Shown: piece after piece, positions 1-5,977 of the stretch
Position numbering within the stretch: position 1 is the first letter of the stretch
How the letters are laid out: every line of letters starts with the position of its first letter
NCBI GenBank assembly: GCA_026785765.1
Contig: JAJAZK010000355.1
Coordinates: forward strand, 1 to 7,032
Reading direction: 5' to 3'
Length of the DNA stretch: 7,032 bases
Origin: Rhodoferax sp.
Lineage (GTDB): Bacteria; Pseudomonadota; Gammaproteobacteria; Burkholderiales; Burkholderiaceae_C
Translations under genes and position numbers: made by a program
The notes under the pieces: model-generated
The model's input: the letters and a program-made list of their open reading frames with translations, nothing else
What the model was told of the DNA's origin: nothing
The model's database searches: none

Positions 1-2
1 CG

Positions 3-482
3 CCTGCGCTGGTGGCGCAACTGGCACAGACTTTCCAGAACAGCCAGGGGGACATGCGCGTGGTGATGCAGGCCTTGTTGTCGTCGCCAGAGTTCTGGAA
101 GGCGGAGAATCGTTTGTTCAAGACGCCGATGGACTTTGCCTGCTCGGCGCTCACCGCCGTGCAGGGGGGTGCGGGTGCGCAGCCTGTTGCCGCGCCGGAG
201 CGGCGCCATCTGGTGCTCACTGCGGGTTTTCTGGCACAAGCCGGCCAGCCGGTACACGGCTGGCAGACGCCAGACGGCTACAAGACCGACGCGGCGACCT
301 GGCTCGCGCCCGAGGCCCTCACGCGCCGGGCAGACTACGCGTTGGCGGTGGGAAGAATGGCCGGCGACATGGAGTTCATGCAACCCTTCCTCAGCGCCAA
401 CACGCGTGCCAACATCGCCCGGGAGCGGCCGCCACTGCGCGCCGGCTTGATGCTGGCGAGCCCCGACTTCATGTACAAGTGA
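3..482 (+). CDS. DUF1800 family protein, C-terminal part (5' end outside window)
   Basis: The reading frame is open to the left edge, so this is the last 159 codons of a longer gene; DUF1800 proteins are usually about 450-550 residues. The GTG at 12 is probably internal and not the start. Family-like features are the segment GDMRVVMQALLSSPEFW (bases about 48-98), the GQP-x-x-GW-x-TPDGY block (bases about 243-281), and the closing LASPDFMYK typical of the family's C-terminus. The biochemical function of DUF1800 is not established; members are generally exported and are encoded next to DUF1501 genes, as here. The stop is followed 7 nt later by the DUF1501 start, so the two are almost certainly co-transcribed. 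The signal sequence and most of the domain cannot be judged from this window. Confidence 0.9.
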   Translation, partial: PALVAQLAQTFQNSQGDMRVVMQALLSSPEFWKAENRLFKTPMDFACSALTAVQGGAGAQPVAAPERRHLVLTAGFLAQAGQPVHGWQTPDGYKTDAATWLAPEALTRRADYALAVGRMAGDMEFMQPFLSANTRANIARERPPLRAGLMLASPDFMYK

Positions 483-489
483 GCGCCCC

Positions 490-1785
490 ATGATGACCAA
501 CCGCAACGCCCAACCAAACCGTCGCCTGGTGCTGCATTCCCTGCTGGGTGCCGCCAGCGCCTGGGCAGCGCCCGGCGCCTGGGGCCAGAACCAGCGCAAT
601 GACAGTGATGGCCGCCTGGTGGTGCTGTTCCTGCGCGGTGCATACGATGGCTTGTCGGCTCTGGTGCCGCATGGCGACAGCAACTATTACGCGCTGCGCC
701 CGAATATCGCGATTCCCCGGCCGGACGGTACACCACAAACGGCGCTCGCGCTCGACGCGCAATTTGGCCTGCACCCCGCGTTGGCGCCCTTGATGCCATT
801 CTGGAAGCAGGGTGTGCTGACGGCGCTGCCGGCCGCAGGTTCACCAGGCACCACGCGTTCCCACTTTGACGCCCAACACCATTGGGAGATCGGTATTCCC
901 GGCAAAAGCGGCAACGCGCCAGGCTGGCTCAACACCCTGGCCGGGTATCACATGCGTGCCGCAAGCGCTGCGGGCCAAACGGCGGCGCAGTCTGTGGCCA
1001 TTGGAGTGGGCGAGGCGAATCCGCAAATCCTGGCTGGCAGCGCTGCCGTGCAACTGGTGCCACGCGGTCAGGCCGCGACACGCCAGGGCGCGGTTGGCGA
1101 CGAACGCACGCGTGATGCGGTAATGCGCCTGTATTCCGGGCAGGACGCGCTCTCGCAAGCCTTTCGAGCCGGTGCCGACAGCCGCATGCAAACCGCGCAA
1201 GTGCTCAGTTCCGGGATGGCATCGCCATCCATGGAGAGCCGGGAAATGCTCGCCGCCAACAACGGTGCGGGCAGCGCGCAAGGCCTGTTGCTCGATGCGC
1301 AACATCTGGGCACGCTGATGCGCCAGGACCGCCGGTTGCGACTGGGTTTCCTCTCGGCCGGGGGCTGGGACACCCATGCCAACCAGGGCGCAGTGACCGG
1401 GCAACTAGCCAACCACCTCGGCAATCTGGCTGCCGCCCTGGTGCAGCTACGCCGCGACTTCTCGCAGACGAATGACCTGGTGTTGGTGTGCAGCGAGTTT
1501 GGCCGCACCAGCGCCGAGAACGGTACCCGCGGCACCGACCACGGGCATGGCAACGCCATGTGGATGCTGGGCAACCGGGTGCAAGGCGGGCGCGTGCATG
1601 GCAACTGGACCGGTCTGGCACCGGCCAATCTGCATGAAGGCCGCGACCTGCCCGTGCACCATGACTTCCGCGCGGTGATTGCGCAGGTGTTGCGCGCCAC
1701 CCAGGGCCTGGGCAATAACGAGATCGACGCGCTGTTCCCCGGCTTTACATGGGACGCATCGTTGGACGGTTTGCTGCGCGCCTGA
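490..1785 (+). CDS. DUF1501 family exported protein (Tat-type signal)
   Basis: Complete protein of 431 residues, normal for the family. The N-terminus has a twin-arginine (R11-R12, NRRLVL), a short hydrophobic stretch (about 13-27) and an AAPGAWG region around 26-32, which suggests Tat export to the periplasm. The domain follows: LVVLFLRGAYDGLSALVP (43-60), FDAQHHWE (126-133), GGWDTHANQG (291-300), SEFGRT (335-340) and GTDHGHGNAMW (348-358). The Asp/His-rich GWDTH and TDHGHG motifs are the conserved, probably metal-binding core of a family placed in the alkaline-phosphatase-like fold; the reaction is unknown. Two adjacent ATGs (490 and 493) can start it and neither has a clear Shine-Dalgarno sequence, so translation may be coupled to the DUF1800 gene 7 nt upstream. 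The two presumably act together in the cell envelope. Confidence 0.93.
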   Translation: MMTNRNAQPNRRLVLHSLLGAASAWAAPGAWGQNQRNDSDGRLVVLFLRGAYDGLSALVPHGDSNYYALRPNIAIPRPDGTPQTALALDAQFGLHPALAPLMPFWKQGVLTALPAAGSPGTTRSHFDAQHHWEIGIPGKSGNAPGWLNTLAGYHMRAASAAGQTAAQSVAIGVGEANPQILAGSAAVQLVPRGQAATRQGAVGDERTRDAVMRLYSGQDALSQAFRAGADSRMQTAQVLSSGMASPSMESREMLAANNGAGSAQGLLLDAQHLGTLMRQDRRLRLGFLSAGGWDTHANQGAVTGQLANHLGNLAAALVQLRRDFSQTNDLVLVCSEFGRTSAENGTRGTDHGHGNAMWMLGNRVQGGRVHGNWTGLAPANLHEGRDLPVHHDFRAVIAQVLRATQGLGNNEIDALFPGFTWDASLDGLLRA

Positions 1786-1873
1786 GTGGCGCCTGGCAAC
1801 ACGGGTGCGCCGGGCTGCGATTCCCGTTCGCGTCTGCAATGGCTGGACTCCTTTGAGAGTTCTTATCCCCAGA

Positions 1874-1904
1874 GCGGACCCGCCTGCTTCAGGTCGCTGT
1901 CCGC
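1874..1904. other. Weak inverted repeat in the 202-nt gap between convergent genes
   Basis: The gap 1786-1987 separates the end of the DUF1501 gene from the end of the minus-strand protease gene and contains no convincing gene. Within it, GCGGAC (1874-1879) can pair with GTCCGC (1899-1904), and inside that CCTG (1883-1886) can pair with CAGG (1890-1893) around a 3-nt loop. This could serve as a terminator for either gene, but no T-rich tract follows on either strand, so an intrinsic terminator is not established. Short readings in this gap on both strands look protein-like over 20-30 codons but have no start or context that I can support. Confidence 0.2.
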
Positions 1905-1987
1905 AAGCCAAGGCCGCGGATACTTCGCTCACGATCATCGCCTTGATGAACGGCAAAAAAGAGTTCGAGGCGCTTGCAAAGGTGGGA

Positions 1988-3475
1988 TCAATCATTGGGG
2001 TCAAATCCCCCCCCGGCTGGCTTCGCCTTTGTCACAGCGCCATCCGCCGGTAGCGTGCCCCCAAGAAGTTGACCCGCGTTGATGACCCCGCTCCCGTATT
2101 TGTTCGAACCGGCGGGCCAAGCACCCGGTGAGGCAGTACGCCGCGCCAATTGCTTGAAGGCAGCAGGAATTTGCCAGAGCCCGGAGGTGCCGTATCTTGC
2201 TCTCAGTGCGTCTACGCCGTGCCAAGCCAGCCACAGCGCCGCCACGCCTGAACAGGTCGCCGTTGCGTATGAAGTTCCGTCACCATCCGGTTTGGGAAGA
2301 ATGCCCTGCGCAGCGTCACCGGGCGCGCGCTTCTCTGCTTTCACTCTGCGGATCACATCAGCCGGGCCACACAGGTCCACATATTTGCCCCTGGCCGCAC
2401 TGGCCCATGGTTTGAAATCCGGCCCCACACCGCCCATGGTGATGCAACGGTTATAGCGTCCGGGATAGATCACCTTTGGCCAAATTTGCCCAGCGGCACA
2501 GCATGTGATTACGCCACGCTCATAGGCGTAATCCAGGGCGTCGGACACTTCAAAGATGTTTCGCAGGGCGCCAAGTGAGATGTTGATGATGTGGCAGCGG
2601 TCGTCAACGGCCTCGCGGATCGCCGCTGCGACACTCAGCAAGACTGGATCGTGCGCAACCCTGTCTGTCACACGGTACGGTACGACTCGAACCCCAGGTG
2701 CGACGCCGTAAAAGGGATTGCCCGTGGAGATTGTGAGATAGCCCGCAAAAGCGGCACTGATCCGTGTGCCATGCCCCGGGTCACCCTGCAGCCAGTCGTC
2801 ACGTGGGTCAGGGTCGTGCGTGCCATCCCAATAGTCGTAGCCACGGGCCACGTCGACGGTATCGCTCTTGCCGGCTTGCCACCCAAGGGCGGCATGTTCC
2901 GTGTAGCCGGTATCGATATGGCCGACCGAAATGTCTTTCCACGGTAGCTTTCCGGAGTGCGCGGGGCTCTGGGCGAACATCTCCCAGGCCGCGACTACGT
3001 TGGCACCGCGAACGGTCAGATTCCAATCGTAGGGTCCGCGGAAACCCTTCGGCAATGGGCTGCCGGACGCCACTTTCGATTTTGTGGGCGCTGCCACTTT
3101 GGATATCTTGGGGCGCACGACCGAACCGTCAGCCAGCACTGCGGTGCCGCGGTTCAAAAGCGCGAACCAGGCCTGCACATCGAGTTGGTTCACGTTGAGC
3201 GCGCCCCACGCACGGAACTGTGCTTCGAGGGCCAGGTCATCGGGAAGCGCCAGCCTGGAGCGCAACATCTGCTCTGTCGTACCCGCGATGACGAAGACGT
3301 TCGCACCAGGGCCCGGCAACAGGCAGCCGAGACTCGCTGCGTCTCCTAAGGCGGCTTGGACAGATTGCAGGAACTTCCGTTGGTCACTGGCAGCGCCCTT
3401 CAATTGCACCGTGAATACCGTGCCGGTGCTCATGTTGTCGTCACTGTCCGCCGTGTGGAGGGTATCTTGGGTCAC
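1988..3475 (-). CDS. S8 family (subtilisin-like) serine protease, no signal peptide
   Basis: Intact 495-residue protein. Residues 1 to about 150 form an N-terminal region I do not recognise; the peptidase S8 domain spans about 155-470. The triad is readable: Asp188 in GHIDTG, His235 in DPGHGT and Ser402 in GDGTSYATA. Other family marks are YGVAPGVRVVPYRV (256-269) and HIINISLG (295-302). At the oxyanion position the usual AAGN reads AAGQ (Gln330), which is uncommon. There is no signal peptide or membrane segment, so a cytoplasmic protease is likely; whether the N-terminal region is a propeptide or a substrate-binding domain is unknown. The start is a GTG at 3475-3473, chosen because AGGAG lies 7 nt upstream; Met15 is the alternative. 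A run of eight G sits close to the 3' end. The gene follows the broken phosphatase by 56 nt on the same strand, suggesting an old operon. The substrate is unknown. Confidence 0.9.
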   Translation of the reverse strand: MTQDTLHTADSDDNMSTGTVFTVQLKGAASDQRKFLQSVQAALGDAASLGCLLPGPGANVFVIAGTTEQMLRSRLALPDDLALEAQFRAWGALNVNQLDVQAWFALLNRGTAVLADGSVVRPKISKVAAPTKSKVASGSPLPKGFRGPYDWNLTVRGANVVAAWEMFAQSPAHSGKLPWKDISVGHIDTGYTEHAALGWQAGKSDTVDVARGYDYWDGTHDPDPRDDWLQGDPGHGTRISAAFAGYLTISTGNPFYGVAPGVRVVPYRVTDRVAHDPVLLSVAAAIREAVDDRCHIINISLGALRNIFEVSDALDYAYERGVITCCAAGQIWPKVIYPGRYNRCITMGGVGPDFKPWASAARGKYVDLCGPADVIRRVKAEKRAPGDAAQGILPKPDGDGTSYATATCSGVAALWLAWHGVDALRARYGTSGLWQIPAAFKQLARRTASPGAWPAGSNKYGSGVINAGQLLGGTLPADGAVTKAKPAGGGFDPND

Positions 3476-3482
3476 TTTCGAG

Positions 3483-3487
3483 CTCCT
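3483..3487 (-). promoter_or_regulatory. Shine-Dalgarno AGGAG of the S8 protease (supports GTG start)
   Basis: On the minus strand AGGAG is followed by 7 nt and then GTG at 3475-3473. The match and spacing are close to ideal and decide for the GTG start over the in-frame ATG 14 codons further in. Confidence 0.7.
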
Positions 3488-3531
3488 GTAAATCTTGAAA
3501 TCATCATTGGAGTTGTGGAAGCCGGAACCAA

Positions 3532-3985
3532 TCAGGGAAGAGCCCAGTGGTTCAGTGGAATGGAAAATTTCATTCGCCAGCTGACCTTCAGACTACGCAA
3601 ATCCACCTTCAGTTTTTGCGCGTCAAACTCAAGGATCGCATAGTTCTTGCGTGGTGAGCCAAAGACGATGCCGTTGCGAGCGGCCGCGGAGGTGACGATT
3701 TCAATCACCCCGCTGTCATCGTAGGTGGTATTTCGACGCACATCCCCAGAGACCATGAAGACTCCCGGCTTGTTCTTGAGGAGATCAGCCAACCGCTGAA
3801 ATGCGCCCGGGTAATGCTCCCAGCTTTCGTCACCAGAGGTGTGGGTTGCTGTGATTGTCATGATTCAGGTAAATGTTGTCCCCGATCAACAAAAGAGCAT
3901 CCGGGCGCTCGTGCTGAATTTCGATCCAGACGGGCTGCGGATTCGTGCTCTGGATCTTTATGCACGACGCGACGGCAATTTTCAT
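3532..3985 (-). pseudogene. Broken PhoD-like (alkaline phosphatase D family) phosphatase: internal deletion and frameshift
   Basis: Two pieces of one metallophosphatase are seen. The 5' piece (3985-3830) encodes 51 residues starting MKIAVASC and containing LLLIGDNIYL (31-40), the N-terminal motif of PhoD-like enzymes with its metal-binding Asp; it then runs into TGA at 3832-3830. The 3' piece, in another frame (about 3843-3532), begins near THTSGDESWEHYP and carries the C-terminal part, with SGDVRRN (bases about 3750-3730) and EIVTSAAARNG. The frames overlap around 3830-3861. PhoD-like proteins of this type are roughly 260-300 residues, whereas only about 150 remain, so the central segment with the remaining metal ligands is missing, not merely frameshifted. 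In addition, the expected GDVH reads GDVR (CGT at 3738-3736, one transition from CAT). No signal peptide is visible. It precedes the protease gene by 56 nt. It is almost certainly inactive; the family call is good, the exact substrate unknown. Confidence 0.75.
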
Positions 3986-3991
3986 TTCTAG

Positions 3992-3997
3992 CTCCTC
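3992..3997 (-). promoter_or_regulatory. Shine-Dalgarno GAGGAG of the broken phosphatase gene
   Basis: GAGGAG on the minus strand lies 6 nt before the ATG at 3985-3983. It fixes the original start of the phosphatase as MKIAVASC and argues against the longer upstream in-frame reading, which has no family resemblance. Confidence 0.7.
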
Positions 3998-4354
3998 AAG
4001 AAAATAGGAAACGGCAAGTGGCAAGGACCGAGCTCTGCATTGGTCTGAAACATATCCGGGGAGCGCCTGGTCACACGGATTTATAGGGCTTGGCCTCACT
4101 TCGCACATCAACAAAATGGATGACGCGCTGAACATCAGCGAATGTGACGGGCAGGAGGCTATCGGGCTTTGGGTTGGGTCCGCGCGCAGGGGCCTATTGC
4201 ACACTTGCGCGGCGACGCGCGCGATGCTCCCGTTCCAGGTCCGGTTGGACCGTTCTGGCAGGTCTACGCCTGGTCGGGCGGGCGCGCCGACCGTCGGCTG
4301 GTCACCGCCTTCGGCCATCCATCGGTCCGCAGAGATGACGTTCCCAAGTCCATG
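3998..4354. other. Gene-free stretch of about 360 nt upstream of the phosphatase/protease unit
   Basis: No convincing gene on either strand; the open frames here are GC-driven and resemble nothing. It should contain the promoter of the minus-strand phosphatase/protease unit. The best candidate is TTGATG (4111-4106) with TATAAA (4085-4080), but the 20-nt spacer is longer than usual, so this is weak. Two inverted repeats are visible: GCCGAC-C-GTCGGC, a 13-nt palindrome at 4286-4298, and GGTCC-GGTT-GGACC at 4238-4251, a short hairpin downstream of the lipoprotein stop without a T tract. Their roles are unknown. Confidence 0.4.
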
Positions 4355-4762
4355 TCACGAGCCCGGCGGCGCGCGGACGCGTGACTTTTTCAGCACACCG
4401 TCGGGTCCGAACAGAATGACGAATTCGGTTTTCCCGGTTGGCTGGCTGCCAGCGACACTGCCACGGTAGACCCAGACCTCGTACCCGCTTTCGAACTTGA
4501 CTACGGTCGCCTTGCCAAGCGCGGCCAGAACTTCTGCTTTGGTGCTACGTCCCGGTGCCATGGCATCGCTGGCAGCTTGCACCGACAACGTCTTTTCGGC
4601 GAACAGCGGCTCGGTGTTCGCCCGGCCAAACAACAAGCCCGTCGGCCCGGCACACCCTGCGAGCAAGAGACAAAATGGTCCTAGCGCCACTGCTACGCGC
4701 CGCCTGGATGTGCCAGACATTTGCGTCGGCGCCGCGTTCAATAAACAGTCGGCTGCGCTCAT
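4355..4762 (-). CDS. Small lipoprotein with BamE/SmpA-OmlA-like domain
   Basis: Protein of 135 residues. A basic segment (R20-R22) and hydrophobic stretch (about 23-36) end in the lipobox LAGC, with lipidated Cys37; the mature lipoprotein of 99 residues should sit in the envelope, probably on the outer membrane. After a short linker, residues about 58-129 resemble the SmpA/OmlA (BamE-like) fold: a helix with MAPGRSTKAEVLAALGKAT (68-86), then strands YEVWVYRG (94-101), and TEFVILFGPDGVLKKSRV (112-129). The pGrsTkaeVlaaLG pattern is the family's hallmark. It is too divergent, and in the wrong context, to be called BamE itself. Its ATG overlaps the stop of the upstream gene as ATGA, which supports this start by translational coupling; Met15 would give a more compact signal peptide and is the alternative. 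It likely acts with the secreted protein encoded upstream. Confidence 0.8.
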   Translation of the reverse strand: MSAADCLLNAAPTQMSGTSRRRVAVALGPFCLLLAGCAGPTGLLFGRANTEPLFAEKTLSVQAASDAMAPGRSTKAEVLAALGKATVVKFESGYEVWVYRGSVAGSQPTGKTEFVILFGPDGVLKKSRVRAPPGS

Positions 4763-5634
4763 TGCCTGTCATCCATCAATTCAAACTCAACCAAAGTGTC
4801 ATCTGGCCAGCTGCGATCGCCCAACGGCATGAAATACGTGCGGTCCACCAGCAGTTCGCAGTCGCAGCCGGAACGGTCCTCGTCGTCCCGTTCTTCGCTC
4901 GCGCCACCGTAGAGCCGGTTGATCGGTAGGGCCTCCCTGCGCGTCCCCGCCACCAGCGTGACGCCAAACAGAGGCCGGTCCGCAAAAAACAGGTACTGGG
5001 CGTCCAGCTTGTCGCAATAGGCCGGTGTATTGACGAAGGTACCGACCAGCGCGCCGGCAATCCGGCCCACGAGAGAGACGCTCTCTGAGATCAGTCCGGC
5101 CTCCATGCCGACCCGGCACTCCAGCCGCAGATCGCCCAGTCGCCTGGTATGCGGCGGCAGGCCCGGGGTGCGGATGTCGGTGCGCCACGTCATGCTGCGC
5201 GCCTTGCGGTCTGGCACCACCTGCGCGTCTTCGTCAAACGCCACCTTGTTACGCTCCATCGAGAAAGTGTTGTCCGGCGCAAGCGGCACCAGAAAATCCA
5301 CGCTGTTGCCGATGACATTGATCTCGATCTGGTGCATGTCCGTGTCGCGCTGGCGCGCCAGCAGCTTGAAGCGCAGGGATGCAGCGGGCGCCAGATTGTG
5401 CTGGGCCTCGAACAGATCCATGCCCCGGATGATCTTGCGGTAGGACTTTTCCACCGGGTCCCGGTTGGCCTTGGCAGTTACCGTCACGGTGGGAAGGACC
5501 GGGACAGCCTTGTTTTGCTGGGCTCCCGCGTCTCTAACTGCCGTCGCGCAGACCAGCAGACCGGCAAGCAGCCAGACACCGCCGGGAATCAACTCTGATC
5601 GTTGGCGCGGTCTGTTCGCGGGGTACAGGTGCAT
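4759..5634 (-). CDS. Secreted protein of unknown function
   Basis: Protein of 291 residues that I cannot assign to a named family. Residues 1-38 look like a Sec signal peptide: basic start (R8, R10, R12), hydrophobic core about 18-33 and a likely cut after DAGA (38). The mature part opens with VLPTVTVTAKA (46-56), which resembles the start of mature TonB-dependent proteins, but no receptor barrel follows. The rest is a soluble mixed domain with RTPGLPPHTRRLGDLRLEC (155-173) and RLYGG (240-244). Mature Cys173, Cys207, Cys257 and Cys259 (CDC) could form disulfides in the periplasm. The ATG has GGAG (5643-5640) 5 nt upstream. The stop overlaps the lipoprotein start (ATGA), so the two form an operon and may form an envelope complex. 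Proteins of this look occur as hypothetical proteins in Burkholderiales as far as I can judge. Confidence 0.8.
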   Translation of the reverse strand: MHLYPANRPRQRSELIPGGVWLLAGLLVCATAVRDAGAQQNKAVPVLPTVTVTAKANRDPVEKSYRKIIRGMDLFEAQHNLAPAASLRFKLLARQRDTDMHQIEINVIGNSVDFLVPLAPDNTFSMERNKVAFDEDAQVVPDRKARSMTWRTDIRTPGLPPHTRRLGDLRLECRVGMEAGLISESVSLVGRIAGALVGTFVNTPAYCDKLDAQYLFFADRPLFGVTLVAGTRREALPINRLYGGASEERDDEDRSGCDCELLVDRTYFMPLGDRSWPDDTLVEFELMDDRQ

Positions 5635-5643
5635 GGCTGCTCC

Positions 5644-5977
5644 GGAATGGGGAGCTTCATGCTAGGCGGCAAAGAAATTCTGCGCTGTAGGACGGATTCC
5701 GGTTCGAAAGGTTAAAAACACCTGCCTTGGCCGCCTTGACATGCAGGCGCCGCGACGCACAGTGGCGCACAGGTATTTGGTAAGTCCGGCCAGCTCTGAG
5801 CAGGGCACCTGCCAACATCGGTGGCATGCGCCCCGTGCCTTGCTCAAGTGCACAACATTCCAGTCCCTTTTTTTCAGTAGCTCCCGTCTCCGGGTTACAG
5901 TCGCGTCGTCCCCGGCCTGCGCCCGGCCGGCCGCGTGTCGGCCCGCCTCGCGCAATGGGGCCGCCATCCGCAAATCG
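5644..5977. other. Divergent intergenic region between secreted-protein gene and transporter gene
   Basis: About 330 nt that must hold the promoters for the leftward secreted-protein/lipoprotein operon and the rightward transporter. The transporter frame stays open across 5741-5977, but the extra 79 residues are Arg/Ser/Cys-rich with no membrane segments, so I treat them as non-coding. A perfect TTGACA occurs at 5736-5741 on the plus strand without a -10 box at normal spacing. TACAGT at 5896-5901 is a poor -10 candidate with a weak partner at 5873-5878. The segment about 5908-5950 is very GC-rich with GGCCGG repeats that could fold. No firm promoter is seen. Confidence 0.4.

Noticed and set aside
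335..1802. Long open frames on the minus strand opposite the DUF1800 and DUF1501 genes
   Set aside because: They are overlapped by two well-supported family genes and are explained by high GC content; their translations are Arg/Ala/Pro-rich without recognisable motifs.
2079..3491. Plus-strand open frames opposite the S8 protease
   Set aside because: The protease on the minus strand has all family motifs and a Shine-Dalgarno sequence; the opposite frames show no domain features.
3986..4318. Upstream in-frame extension of the broken phosphatase on the minus strand
   Set aside because: A strong GAGGAG sits directly before the ATG at 3985, and the extension is not family-like.
5684..5715. tRNA-like T-loop string GGTTCGAAA
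   Set aside because: The flanking bases do not form a T stem, and no acceptor, D or anticodon arm can be built around it.
5736..5741. Perfect -35 box TTGACA on the plus strand
   Set aside because: No acceptable -10 box at 16-19 nt; the sequence at that distance is GC-rich (ACAGTG).
5741..5977. N-terminal extension of the EamA transporter from ATG 5741 (79 extra residues)
   Set aside because: The extension is Arg/Ser/Cys-rich with no membrane segment or targeting signal, and EamA proteins normally have the length given by the ATG at 5978.
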